Of a stretch of DNA of 64,000 nt, positions 32,152 through 48,764 are shown piece after piece (position 1 is the first letter of the stretch; every line of letters begins with the position of its first letter). A model generated the notes under the pieces. The model had not been told where the DNA came from. It searched no databases and saw only the letters and a list, made by a program, of their open reading frames with translations. Location: contig NZ_BSUL01000001.1 in NCBI RefSeq assembly GCF_030161575.1, positions 1,779,809 through 1,843,808 on the forward strand, given 5' to 3'. A program made the position numbers and the translations under genes. The stretch is from Arenivirga flava. GTDB lineage: Bacteria > Actinomycetota > Actinomycetes > Actinomycetales > Microbacteriaceae.

Positions 32152-35100
32152 TCAGGGTGTCGGGCTGGGTGAGGGGTCGGTTCCACCGGGGTCGGTGCCG
32201 GCGTCGCCGCCGTCGTCTCCAGGGGGCTCAGGCGGGCCGCAGCCAGGAGTCGTCCAGATCAGCTTCCGATTCTCAGGCGCGAGCGACGCGTAGCCGTCGA
32301 TGAACCAGGCCTCCACCGTCCAAGACCTCGTGAAGAGGTTGATCAGGGAGGGCTCGTTCTCAATCGCCGTAGTACGGATCGAGGGCGAGGCCCCAAGTTC
32401 CGACACCTGCACGCCGTGCGGGGCGGCGCCGCTGGCATCGGCGCAGCTGTTCGAGAACGTCACGGTCACCGGTCGCTGAGGGGCGCCAGCAGCAGCGCGG
32501 ATCGGCGTCTCAGACGTCGAACATTGGTTCTGGCGGCGATCTGTCGAGCAGTACTTCGCGGCGATCGCACCCGGGCGCGTCATGGTCTGCGCGAAGTCAG
32601 TGCCGACGTCGGCTCCGTCGACGCTGTAGCGGATCTCGAAGCGCTGGCGGTTCTCCAGGTTCGGTCCGGTGCGGAGGTTCCACGTGTAGGAGTTCCCGAA
32701 GCCCGACCGCTGCCCAATCTCGTAGCTCGCCCCGATGCCGCCGCCGGCCCTGGGAGCTCCCGGATCCGTCCAGGTTCCTGCCGGCAGCCCGCCCCACCAC
32801 GATGCAGCCCAGCCATTCGCCACGCAGACGCCGATCGTGTAGTCGGTGTTCTGCTCGAGACTGGAGATCGTGGTGCTGGCGGACTGGATGCCTCCATCCA
32901 CCGAAGCCTGACCGCCCCGAGTGGTGCAACGGGGTTCGCCGCCGCGGCCCGTCCACGCCACGTAGACGATGGAACGCTCGCGATCCGAGAAGTTCGCGTC
33001 GAATGGCGCATCGCTCACGGTGATCGAGTCCTGACCAGCCCCCTGCAGGCTGATCGGCCCGGTGCGCGGCGCACCCGCCACGCGCACGGTTGTGCTCTGC
33101 GCGGCACCGGTGCGGTCGCCGCCCTCGGTGCGCGGTGGGGAGAAGGTGCTCTCCGGCAGTGCTGTGACGTCGATGCGGTCGCCGACCGGCACATTGTCGT
33201 AGCGGTAGGTCGACGTGCCGCCCTGACGGATCTCCTGCCGCGCCTGGCCTGCCACCGTGACGGTGATGCGGCCCACGTCCGCCGCGGAGCGCACCGTGAC
33301 CTCGATGGTGCCGACGCGGTCGCTCGGCACCGAGCCCTCGGCCTGGCGCGCGGAGACGTTCTCGATCGACGGAGCGGCGTACGCGTTCGTCGCCACGGCG
33401 GAGCTGTCGAGCGACTCGCCGACGCTGTTCACGGCCCGCGCCGTGTAGTTGTGCCGCTCGCCGTTGACCAGGCCGCCGATGCGGCAGTGGTACTCGCCGC
33501 CCGCGGGCGAGCAGCTCTGGTCGCCGACCCGGTTGCCGTTCTCGTAGATGACGACGCCGGTGAGCGACGGGTGCGCGAGGGCCGCCTCGCCCAGCACGAC
33601 CGCCAGCGTCACCCGGTCGGGCCCGTAGTCGATCGTGCGCACCGAGGCCGGCCGCTGCGGGTAGCCCTGCACGTCGAGGGTCAGCTGACCGCTGCCGGTG
33701 CGGTTCTGCGCGTCCTGCACCGTGAACGGCACGACGCACTCCCCGCCGGCCGGGCGCTCGCCGCCAGGCCAGGTCGCCGTCACCTGCGATTCGCTCGATG
33801 CCGTGACGGTCGCGACCGCGCAGCGCACCGAGCCGTTGCCGACCTGCGCGAGCCGCAGCCCCGATCCGCTGTTGCCGGCGAAGGGGTCGTACTCGCCGCC
33901 GACGCCCACGACGGTGACCGAGCAGCTCGGCCCCTGGCTCACCGTGCAGCTCTGCCGCAGGGTCGCGCCGTCCGGGGCATCCGGCGCCGCGGCGCCGACC
34001 GTCAGGCGCACCGCCGCGCTCAGGCCGCCGAAGTTCGACACGCTCACCGTGGCGTCCTGGCGCGTGCCCGGCACCGCATCCGCTCTGGACTCGATCGTGA
34101 GCGAGGAGCCCTGCTGCACGAGCTCGAAGGCTCCGCCCACGTCGGCCACGCGGTAGTCGAGCAGGCCGCGGTCGCCCTCGCGACCGCCCTCCCAGCTCGT
34201 CATGCCCTCGTACAGGTCGACGGTCTGGCTCTGGCCCGGCGGCACGGTGAGACTGATCGACTCGAGCACGGCCTGCGGGTCCTCGGGCACGATCGACACG
34301 GGCACCGGCACGATCGTCCACGACGACTGGCCCTCGAGCCGCACGGGCACGGCGCAGGTGTCGCTCCAGGGCGCCTCGCGACCGGCGGCGTAGCGGATGC
34401 CCTCCGCCCCGTTCACCGTGCAGCTCGCCTGCGGGCGCTGCACCGAGAGCCCCTCCGAGTTGCGCACCTCGAGGTCGTCGCGATCGTCGACGTCGAGGAA
34501 GTCGCGCACCTCGACGTCGACGCTCTGCTCCTCGTCGACCGTGACGGCGGGCACGCCCGTGCGCAGCTGCACCCGCATGTCGTCGAAGGCGGGGATGCGC
34601 AGGAAGCCGTAGGCGACGACCTCATCGCCCGCCGCATCCGGCCCGGTCAGCGAGAACGGCACGAGATCGCCGCCGTCGCGCGCAGCGCCGCTGATGCGGT
34701 GCCCGCTCACCGCGTAGCGGGAGGCGTTCGGGCCCCACACCTCGAGCTCGAGCGCGGCGGTGTCGCCGGAGGCCCACTGCACCTTGCCCGCCACCACGTC
34801 GATGCCGGTGGTGAGCTCGTGGCGATTGCGAGCCGTGAGCACGGTGTCGGTGACCGTCGGCCGGTCGCTGGCGGCCTCGCTCGTCACCGAGACGACGAGG
34901 TAGCCCTGGGAGGTGCTGCCCGACTCGCTCGAGCGCACGGTGTAGACGTAGGAGTGGGTGCCCAGACGGTCGCCGGCGCGCAGCGAGACGCGGCCGTCCT
35001 CCAGCGCGGTGCCGGCCTGGTCGACGAGCCCCTCGAGGCGGGCGTACTCGGGGTTCGAACCCGTGCGCGGCGCATTCGGCTCGATCGACACCAGCTCGAG

Positions 35101-38100
35101 CGCACCCAGCTCGGGGTCGCGGTCGTTGAGCAGCGGGTTGACGGTCACCGGCTCGCCGCTGCCGACCTGCACGCGCACGTAGTCGCTGTAGGTGACCGGG
35201 GCCGTGTCGACGAGGGACGCGTCGATGACGCCCACCCGCACGGTGCCGGTCGCCTGCTCGCCCTGCGCGTCGCGCACCGTGTAGTCGAAGCGCACCTGGC
35301 CGCCGGCCACGCCCGCCGCCGGGGCGCTGTAGACGATGCTCGCACCGTCGGCCGAGATCGACGCGACGCCCGAGCCCGCCGGCGGCTGCGAGACCCCGGC
35401 GAGCACGACGGCGTCGCCGTCGGGATCGGCGATGTTGCGCAGCACCGCGATGGTGGTGCTCTTGCCGCTGAGCACGCGGCCCTCGAGCACCGGCGGCTGC
35501 GGCGCGCGGTTCACGCCCTGCTCGAGCACGGTGACGGTGATCGACGTCGCGTCGAGCCGCTGCGGCTCGTTCTCGAGGTGCACCGAGTAGCGCAGGGTGT
35601 AAACGCCCGGCTCGTCGGGCGCGAGGTAGCGGACGAGCGAGCTCGAGACGAAGCGCAGCTCGCCCTGGGCCTCGGCACCACCCGTGAGCTCGGGATGCAC
35701 CAGCAGGCGCTCGCCGAACGGGCTGACGTCGTTGTCGGTGACCGGGATGTCGATCTGCTCGCCGACCCGCACCGTCGCGGTGTCGGGCACGGCGATCGGC
35801 CCGACGCCGGAGGAGGGCGAGACAAGGAACGCGGTGATGGCGCCCTGCACGGTCGTGCCGGCGCCGTCCGTGATGCTGACGCGGGCGGTGCCGATCGTGC
35901 CGGGCGAGCCGTCGGCGGTCGTGCCGGAGAGCCGGATGCGCGCCTGGCCCACCGCGTCGACGGACAGGTTCGGATCGGAGGTCGTCACGTCGGCGACCAT
36001 GAGCACCCGGTCGGAGGCGTTCTGCACCGACGAGATCACGTCGATCGTGGTGTCCTCGTTCGGCCGCACGAAGGCCGTCAGCGGGCGCAGCGTCGGCGTC
36101 GCCGCCTGCTCGGCGACGGTGACGCGGATGGTGCCGGTCTGGTCCTCGAGGCTCTCCGTGTCCTGCACCGCGTAGTTCACGAGGTACTGGCCGGCCGTCG
36201 AGGCGTTCAGCTCGACCGCCCCGGAGGCGCCGTTGGCCGTGACGCCGAGACCGCCCTCGACCGCGGCCGAGGCGACGACGGCGTCGCTGAGCCGCAGGGA
36301 GCCGGAGCCGCCGGTGACCAGCTCCGCGGCCGGCACGGACTCGCGGGCACCCACCACCATGGACAGGGCGATGCCCGGTGCCTCGAGCGCGGGGCTGCCG
36401 GTCACCGTCACCTCGAGCTCGCGCGTGGTGCTGGCGCCGCGGGAGTCGGTCACGACGATCTCGAGGCGCACGACCCCGCCGCCGGCGTTCGGGTCCTGGT
36501 GGCGCAGCACGAGCGCGCCGTCGGCGGTGACGATCGCGGTGACGGGGTCGGCCGCATCCGCCTTGATCACCTCGCTGACGACGAAGGGGTCGCCCTCGGC
36601 GTCGATCCATCCGTCCAGCACGGGCACCCGCACGGTGCCGCCGGGCGCCAGCTGCGGCGTCGGCCAGCGCTGCGTGCAGCCCTCGACGGCGCACCACTCG
36701 GGCGCCGTGTTCTGGTCCTCGGGCACGACCGTCAGCGTCACCTGGGCCGGCTCGGAGAGCGCGCTGCCGTCCGTCACCTGGTAGCCGAAGGTGGCGCTGC
36801 CCTCGCTCGCGGCCACCTGCACGACGCCGACCTGATCGTCACCGGTGAGGCCGAGCGACCCGAAGCCGGGATCGCTGAGGCCGCTGGCGAGCGATTCGGA
36901 CGCGATCGTGAGCACGTCGCGCGCGTTCGGGTCGTGGTCGTTGAGCAGCATCGGCAGCGAGACGATGGCGCCGGCGCGCACGCCGAAGCGGTCGTCCACG
37001 GCGACCGGGGGCTCCTGCTCGGCGACGTCGTCGACCTGCACGGTGCCCTGGTCCTCCTGCGTCTCGTCCGCGAGCGACCACTGCTCCAGCGGGATGAGAC
37101 GGCCGTCCGGCACGGTCCACAGCAGCCCCGTGGCGGTCTCGTTGAGCACCACGCGGTCGCCGTTGCTCCGCAGGCGCGGCGTCAGCTGGCGGTCCTCGGT
37201 CTCCTCGGCCAAGCCCTCCAGGTCGATGACGCCCTCGCGATCGGACGACCAGAGCGATCCACCCGATGCGGTGAGCCAGGCCGCGTGCTCGTCGCCGTCC
37301 ACGAGCACGGGCGCCGCGGGGGTGCCGCTCGCCTCGACCACCGTGGTCGGCTGCCCGGAGGCGAGCCCCACCGCGACCAGCCGCTCGCCGTCGGCCAGCA
37401 GCACGCGCTCAGCCTCGGAGGACGACTGCTGCAGCTGCGCGGACTCGCCGAGGCCGGTCTCGAGCGGCTCGCGGTCGGCGATCCACAGCTCGCCGGTCGT
37501 CGGCGCGCTGAGCACCCAGCGGCCGCCGAGCAGGGCCAGCTGCACCGGCGCATCCGCCTCGGGCGCCCCGTCGACCGCCGCGGGCTCGCCGACGAACTCG
37601 CCGGCGGTCGCGTCGTAGCTGCGCACCGCGCCCTCGGCAGCGGAGTAGACGGCCACCAGACCACGGTCGTCGACGGCCAGCGCGGTGACCAGGTAGGGGT
37701 CCTCGGGCTCGACCGGCTGGCCGTCATCGTCGATGAGATCCGCGAAGGGGTCGATGCGCACGGGCGCGGGCGCCGAGCCGTCGGAGCCGAGCGCACCGAC
37801 GTAGGCCTCGCCGTTCTCGGTGCGGTAGCCGACCCAGGCGCCGGAGGCGATGACCTCGTCGGTGCCGGCCGGCGTCGCCTCCCCGCCGGAGGTCGCGGAG
37901 TCCTCCTCCTCGGGCTCGTCGGCGGCCGACTCGACGAGGTCGATCGGGGATGCCGCGTCGACCGTCCACTGGCGGCGCATGCCCTCCGAGAGCACGAGGC
38001 CGCCCGCTCCGGACTGCACGACCCCGCTCGGGTCGTCGACGCTGCGCACGGTGTCGAGCTCGCCCAGCTCGGTGTTGACGCGGGCGTACTGCCCGGCGTC

Positions 38101-38253
38101 GCGGGTGACCCACACGCCCGTCTCGAGGCGCGGCGCCTCCTGCGCGTCGTAGCCCTGCGACACCGCGATGAGCGTGCCGAGCAGCGCCGCGACGGCGACG
38201 GAGGCGCCACCGACGAGCCAGCGCCGTTTGCGCACGGTCGCAGGTGCGGTCAT
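32152..38253 (-). CDS. Giant multi-domain (Ig-like/cadherin-like) surface protein
   Basis: This 2033-aa protein has a basic N-terminus and one membrane helix (about 12-31, WLVGGASVAVAALLGTLIAV). A region of about 350 residues with propeller-like repeats follows (ALAVDDRGLVAVYSAAEGAV), then a long run of Ig-like/cadherin-like modules with 'LLNDxDP' loops (MLLNDHDPN, VTDNDVSPFG, NIADPDGD and LLNDRDPELG). Fibronectin-III-like modules and a Pro/Ser/Thr-rich acidic tail end the protein. No LPxTG sorting signal is seen, so it is anchored N-terminally with the bulk outside. The ATG at 38253 overlaps the kinase stop (TGATG), and the longer reading to 38853 is a shadow over the kinase gene. Confidence 0.88.
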   Translation of the reverse strand: MTAPATVRKRRWLVGGASVAVAALLGTLIAVSQGYDAQEAPRLETGVWVTRDAGQYARVNTELGELDTVRSVDDPSGVVQSGAGGLVLSEGMRRQWTVDAASPIDLVESAADEPEEEDSATSGGEATPAGTDEVIASGAWVGYRTENGEAYVGALGSDGSAPAPVRIDPFADLIDDDGQPVEPEDPYLVTALAVDDRGLVAVYSAAEGAVRSYDATAGEFVGEPAAVDGAPEADAPVQLALLGGRWVLSAPTTGELWIADREPLETGLGESAQLQQSSSEAERVLLADGERLVAVGLASGQPTTVVEASGTPAAPVLVDGDEHAAWLTASGGSLWSSDREGVIDLEGLAEETEDRQLTPRLRSNGDRVVLNETATGLLWTVPDGRLIPLEQWSLADETQEDQGTVQVDDVAEQEPPVAVDDRFGVRAGAIVSLPMLLNDHDPNARDVLTIASESLASGLSDPGFGSLGLTGDDQVGVVQVAASEGSATFGYQVTDGSALSEPAQVTLTVVPEDQNTAPEWCAVEGCTQRWPTPQLAPGGTVRVPVLDGWIDAEGDPFVVSEVIKADAADPVTAIVTADGALVLRHQDPNAGGGVVRLEIVVTDSRGASTTRELEVTVTGSPALEAPGIALSMVVGARESVPAAELVTGGSGSLRLSDAVVASAAVEGGLGVTANGASGAVELNASTAGQYLVNYAVQDTESLEDQTGTIRVTVAEQAATPTLRPLTAFVRPNEDTTIDVISSVQNASDRVLMVADVTTSDPNLSVDAVGQARIRLSGTTADGSPGTIGTARVSITDGAGTTVQGAITAFLVSPSSGVGPIAVPDTATVRVGEQIDIPVTDNDVSPFGERLLVHPELTGGAEAQGELRFVSSSLVRYLAPDEPGVYTLRYSVHLENEPQRLDATSITVTVLEQGVNRAPQPPVLEGRVLSGKSTTIAVLRNIADPDGDAVVLAGVSQPPAGSGVASISADGASIVYSAPAAGVAGGQVRFDYTVRDAQGEQATGTVRVGVIDASLVDTAPVTYSDYVRVQVGSGEPVTVNPLLNDRDPELGALELVSIEPNAPRTGSNPEYARLEGLVDQAGTALEDGRVSLRAGDRLGTHSYVYTVRSSESGSTSQGYLVVSVTSEAASDRPTVTDTVLTARNRHELTTGIDVVAGKVQWASGDTAALELEVWGPNASRYAVSGHRISGAARDGGDLVPFSLTGPDAAGDEVVAYGFLRIPAFDDMRVQLRTGVPAVTVDEEQSVDVEVRDFLDVDDRDDLEVRNSEGLSVQRPQASCTVNGAEGIRYAAGREAPWSDTCAVPVRLEGQSSWTIVPVPVSIVPEDPQAVLESISLTVPPGQSQTVDLYEGMTSWEGGREGDRGLLDYRVADVGGAFELVQQGSSLTIESRADAVPGTRQDATVSVSNFGGLSAAVRLTVGAAAPDAPDGATLRQSCTVSQGPSCSVTVVGVGGEYDPFAGNSGSGLRLAQVGNGSVRCAVATVTASSESQVTATWPGGERPAGGECVVPFTVQDAQNRTGSGQLTLDVQGYPQRPASVRTIDYGPDRVTLAVVLGEAALAHPSLTGVVIYENGNRVGDQSCSPAGGEYHCRIGGLVNGERHNYTARAVNSVGESLDSSAVATNAYAAPSIENVSARQAEGSVPSDRVGTIEVTVRSAADVGRITVTVAGQARQEIRQGGTSTYRYDNVPVGDRIDVTALPESTFSPPRTEGGDRTGAAQSTTVRVAGAPRTGPISLQGAGQDSITVSDAPFDANFSDRERSIVYVAWTGRGGEPRCTTRGGQASVDGGIQSASTTISSLEQNTDYTIGVCVANGWAASWWGGLPAGTWTDPGAPRAGGGIGASYEIGQRSGFGNSYTWNLRTGPNLENRQRFEIRYSVDGADVGTDFAQTMTRPGAIAAKYCSTDRRQNQCSTSETPIRAAAGAPQRPVTVTFSNSCADASGAAPHGVQVSELGASPSIRTTAIENEPSLINLFTRSWTVEAWFIDGYASLAPENRKLIWTTPGCGPPEPPGDDGGDAGTDPGGTDPSPSPTP

Positions 38254-39383
38254 CAGAGCACGCCCGAGGCGAGCAGGCCGATCGCGGCGGTGCCCAGGAC
38301 GACGGTGGCGATGCCGGCGCCGAGCAGCGCCGGCTTCCAGGCGCCGCTGCCGCTGCGCCGCGGGCTCGGGGCGACGCGCGCGCTGCGCTCGTCGATCTGC
38401 TGCTGCACGCGGGCGGCGCGGCGGGAGTGCTCGTTGACGGTCGTGATGACGGGGCCGCGCTGACGGTCGTCCGAGAAGTCGATGGGGGCGCTGGCGCCCG
38501 CCCAGTGGTCCGAGGCGACCTCGAGCGGCGTCGGCGGGATGCCGAGCTCGTACTGCGCCCAGCGCAGGGCCTCGGCGAACTCGACCATCGTCGCGAACCG
38601 CTGCGACGGGTCCTTCGCCATCGCCTGCGCGAGCACGGCCTCCAGGCGCTCGGGCACATCCGCTCGTTCGATGCGCTGGTAGCGGGCCTTCACCACGCGC
38701 TGGGTGAGCTGCTCGCGGCGGTTGCGGTCGCGCTCGGCGACCTCGAACGGGCTGCGGCCTGCGAGCAGCGTGTAGAGGGTCGCGCCCAGGCTCCACACCT
38801 CGGAGGGCACCGAGCCGGAGACCTGTTCCTGCAGCACCTCCGGCGAGCTCCACGGCACGCTCATCGCGAAGACCTCGGGCTCGTCGCCGCGACGGTTCAC
38901 GCTCGCGGCGATGCCGAAGTCGGCGAGCACCGGCGAGCCCATCGTGGTGACCAGCAGGTTCGACGGCTTGATGTCGCGGTGCAGTAGCCCGGACCGGTGC
39001 GCGGTCTCCAGCGCCGCCGCGATGCGGACGCCGGCGTCGAGCACCGCCGGCACCTCGAGCGGGCCCTTGCGGTAGCGGGCGCCGAGGGTGTCCGGGCAGA
39101 ACTCCATCACCAGGTAGGGGCGGCCGTCGGCGGCGATGCTGGCCTGGTAGATCGTGACGATGGCCGGGTGCGCGCTGAGCCGCGCCATGATGTCGGCCTC
39201 GGCGTTGAAGGTGCGCAGCACCTCGGGGTTGATCGCGTCGTCGAGCAACACCTTCACGGCGACCACGCGCCGCGGCATGTCCTGCTCGTACAGGAACACG
39301 TCGGCGAACCCGCCGTTGCCGAGCGGACGGATGAAGCTGTAGCCGGGAAGGACCGGCGGCTGCGACGTGGCGCGCTTCGCCAA
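38253..39383 (-). CDS. Ser/Thr protein kinase heading the envelope signalling cluster
   Basis: This 376-aa kinase has a Gly-loop (LGNGGFADVF, 21-30), K44 in VVAVKVL, HRDIKPSN (135-142), LADFGIAASV and a truncated activation segment AMSVPWSSPEVLQE. A linker and a C-terminal membrane helix (LLGAGIATVVLGTAAIGLLA) follow with no outer sensor domain, so the sensor may be the giant protein encoded next. I chose the TTG at 39383 because AGGAGGAG lies 6 nt before it; the longer ATG reading (39497) gives an Arg/His-rich start. Confidence 0.92.
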   Translation of the reverse strand: MAKRATSQPPVLPGYSFIRPLGNGGFADVFLYEQDMPRRVVAVKVLLDDAINPEVLRTFNAEADIMARLSAHPAIVTIYQASIAADGRPYLVMEFCPDTLGARYRKGPLEVPAVLDAGVRIAAALETAHRSGLLHRDIKPSNLLVTTMGSPVLADFGIAASVNRRGDEPEVFAMSVPWSSPEVLQEQVSGSVPSEVWSLGATLYTLLAGRSPFEVAERDRNRREQLTQRVVKARYQRIERADVPERLEAVLAQAMAKDPSQRFATMVEFAEALRWAQYELGIPPTPLEVASDHWAGASAPIDFSDDRQRGPVITTVNEHSRRAARVQQQIDERSARVAPSPRRSGSGAWKPALLGAGIATVVLGTAAIGLLASGVL

Positions 39384-39501
39384 GGGCTGCTCCTCCTGCG
39401 GTCTCGGATGTTGGACGGTCGGTCGCGCGGGATGCCGTTCGAGGCGACGAGGATGCACGATGGAGCCCCCGTCGAGGGAACCTACCCGCCCGCGCAAGCC
39501 G

Positions 39502-39527
39502 AGCCTAGATCCCCCAATGGGGGGGTC
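39502..39527 (-). promoter_or_regulatory. Candidate promoter with palindrome upstream of the kinase cluster
   Basis: On minus, TAGGCT (39502-39507) could be a -10 box, with a second one, TAGGTT, at 39479-39484. Immediately upstream lies an inverted repeat, GATCCCCC (39508-39515) and GGGGGGGTC (39519-39527), in the place of a -35 box or operator. Besides this and the rpoC terminator, 39384-39740 shows no gene. Confidence 0.4.
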
Positions 39528-39690
39528 AGCCCTCGGGAGGCGCCTGCGCGGCCTGGGGGTCGGCCCTCCTGCGGGTGCCCGGTGCCGGCACGTCCCCCGT
39601 GCGGCGCGCCCTCGCGGGCAGGACGACTCCCACCTCGCGCGAGGGCCCGAGGGGGCCGAGCGGATGAGCGATCGCGCTCCGGGAACGACG

Positions 39691-39726
39691 GAGGGCCGCC
39701 ACCGGACGAATCCGGTGACGGCCCTC
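39691..39726 (-). terminator. rpoBC operon terminator
   Basis: Arms at 39691-39706 (GAGGGCCGCCACCGGA) and 39711-39726 pair over 16 bp with one G-U-compatible mismatch and a CGAA loop. The hairpin lies 15 bp downstream of the rpoC stop. The tail is not T-rich. Confidence 0.75.
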
Positions 39727-39740
39727 GTGACCTACGGCGC

Positions 39741-43619
<3,879 letters not shown>

Positions 43620-43663
43620 TGTTCTTCTCTCTTGTTCGAAAAACGAGTCGTAGGTGGGTCGGA

Positions 43664-47152
<3,489 letters not shown>

Positions 47153-47323
47153 GGAAATAACCTCCGTGGGGCTCCGTGGAGCCCGTCACTGTCGGACCGT
47201 CGTGTGGGTTTCGAACGAGAACTCGCCAGGACCTCGGTACAGTGGGATGCGCGGGAGCATCCTCACCCGGGTCGGCCAACCGCAATATGAAGGCACAGAA
47301 AAGATCTGGGAGCGCAAAGCTCT

Positions 47324-47352
47324 ACTGTAGGCCTCCGCGAGCCGGATGTCCA
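47324..47352 (-). promoter_or_regulatory. rpoBC promoter (TGGACA-N17-TACAGT)
   Basis: On minus, TGGACA (47347-47352) and TACAGT (47324-47329) are separated by 17 bp, a good vegetative sigma promoter. Transcription would start near 47317. Confidence 0.65.
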
Positions 47353-47360
47353 GTCCCGTC

Positions 47361-47390
47361 TTGACCGCATCCGGTCGTCTCGGGTATAAC
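47361..47390 (+). promoter_or_regulatory. Promoter of the spermidine-synthase-like gene (TTGACC-N18-TATAAC)
   Basis: TTGACC (47361-47366) and TATAAC (47385-47390) with an 18-bp spacer lie 23 bp before the ATG at 47413. It is divergent from, and 8 bp away from, the rpoB promoter. Confidence 0.7.
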
Positions 47391-47412
47391 CGCGCGTCAC
47401 GAGAGGTTCACG

Positions 47413-48261
47413 ATGGCCGACTCCCCCTCGATCGTGCTCAAGGGCAGCGGCCTCGAGGCGCGCATCGCCGAGGACCGCTACCTGCCCGGCACCTTCTCCC
47501 TGGTCGTCGACGGCACCCCGCAGTCGCACGTCGACCTCGACGACCCGAGCCACCTCTTCTACGAGTACGTGCGCCGCATCGGGCACCTCGTCGACCTCGT
47601 CGCCGATCCGGGGAAGCCGATCACCGCGGTGCACCTGGGGGCCGGAGCGCTCACCCTGCCGCGGTACGTCGAGGCGACGCGACCGGGCTCGCGGCAGCAG
47701 GTCGTCGAGCTGGAGCGCGACCTCGTCGACTTCGTACGCGAGCACCTGCCGCTGCCTGCGAAGGCGTCGATGCGCATCCGCTACGGCGACGCCCGCGAGG
47801 TGCTCGCAGGGCTGCCGTCGGGGCTGCGCGGCAGCGTCGACCTGCTCGTGGTCGACGTCTTCAGCGGCGCGCGCATCCCCGCGCACGTGACCAGCCTCGA
47901 GTTCTACGAGCTGGCCGCGTCCTTCCTCTCCCCCGGCGGCATCATCGCCGTGAACGTGGCCGACGGCGCCGGGCTGGAGTTCGCCCGAGGCCAGGTCGCG
48001 ACCCTCGGCATGGCGGTCGGCGAGGTCGCGGTGCTGGCGGAGGCGGGCGTGCTCGGCCGACGCCGTTTCGGCAACCTCGTGCTCGCGGGCGCCCGCGAGC
48101 TGCCGCTCGAGTGGATGCCGCGCCTGCTCGCCGGCGGTCCGCACCCGGCCAAGGTGCTCGCCGGACGCGAGCTGCGCGACTTCACCGCCGGCGCGAGGAT
48201 CGTGACGGATGCGACCGCCGTGCAGTCGCCGGAGCCGAACCGGAGCGTGTTCGGGGCCTGA
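47413..48261 (+). CDS. Spermidine synthase-like methyltransferase-fold protein
   Basis: This 282-aa protein has the polyamine aminopropyltransferase-type fold: SHVDLDDPSHLFYEYVRRIG, AVHLGAGALTLPRYVEATRP, QQVVELERDLVDFVREHLPL, MRIRYGDAREVLAGL and VDLLVVDVFSGARIPAHVTS. It lacks the typical spermidine-synthase 'GGG' loop and N-terminal beta domain, and resembles actinobacterial 'spermidine synthase'/fused-MFS homologues of unproven activity. GAGAGG lies 6 nt before the ATG. It is monocistronic. Confidence 0.83.
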   Translation: MADSPSIVLKGSGLEARIAEDRYLPGTFSLVVDGTPQSHVDLDDPSHLFYEYVRRIGHLVDLVADPGKPITAVHLGAGALTLPRYVEATRPGSRQQVVELERDLVDFVREHLPLPAKASMRIRYGDAREVLAGLPSGLRGSVDLLVVDVFSGARIPAHVTSLEFYELAASFLSPGGIIAVNVADGAGLEFARGQVATLGMAVGEVAVLAEAGVLGRRRFGNLVLAGARELPLEWMPRLLAGGPHPAKVLAGRELRDFTAGARIVTDATAVQSPEPNRSVFGA

Positions 48262-48764
48262 GCGCTCGCTGCGCGCTGAGGTCACGGGCGGGCGACGAGT
48301 ATCCGCTCACAGGACACCCCGGTGCGGCCTGCCGATCTGCAGGAGAACAGCGGGATCCCTTCCGTTCGATCCGCCTACCGATACCGATCGACGTCGCGTC
48401 GGCGGGCTCTCCGCAGCCTCCCTCCTTCGGATCGGAGGGATCTCCTGCACGACGCAGTCACCGCGACCCCATCCGCAGCCCGCACCCCGCCCCCGCCCCC
48501 GCCACCTCATCGGCCGAACGACGGAGATGCGACCCGGGTCCGGATCGGGAGGCCCGTACATCCAGGGGTCTTCCGGGGCCGAGCGGCGGGAACCGAGCGG
48601 ATCTCCGTCGTTCGGCGAACCGGGTCTCGGGGAGAGGGAGGTCAGGCTGCGCAGCGCAGGCTCGCATGCGCGGTCCAGGGCCGCGCGACAGGGTGGGCCC
48701 GGCGCCGCGGTCGGCACGGGAGTCCGAGCCGGCGAGCGGCGCGCACGACGATCGGGGTTCGACG
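48262..48764. other. 500-bp non-coding gap with two long inverted repeats
   Basis: There is no credible gene. Inverted repeat 1 has arms TGCAGGAGA (48338-48346) and TCTCCTGCA (48441-48449), with further inner pairing. Inverted repeat 2 has perfect 16-bp arms GCCGAACGACGGAGAT (48513-48528) and its complement at 48601-48616. A C-rich run lies at about 48485-48502. The right part should hold the promoter of the sugar dehydrogenase gene; none was recognised. Confidence 0.6.
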
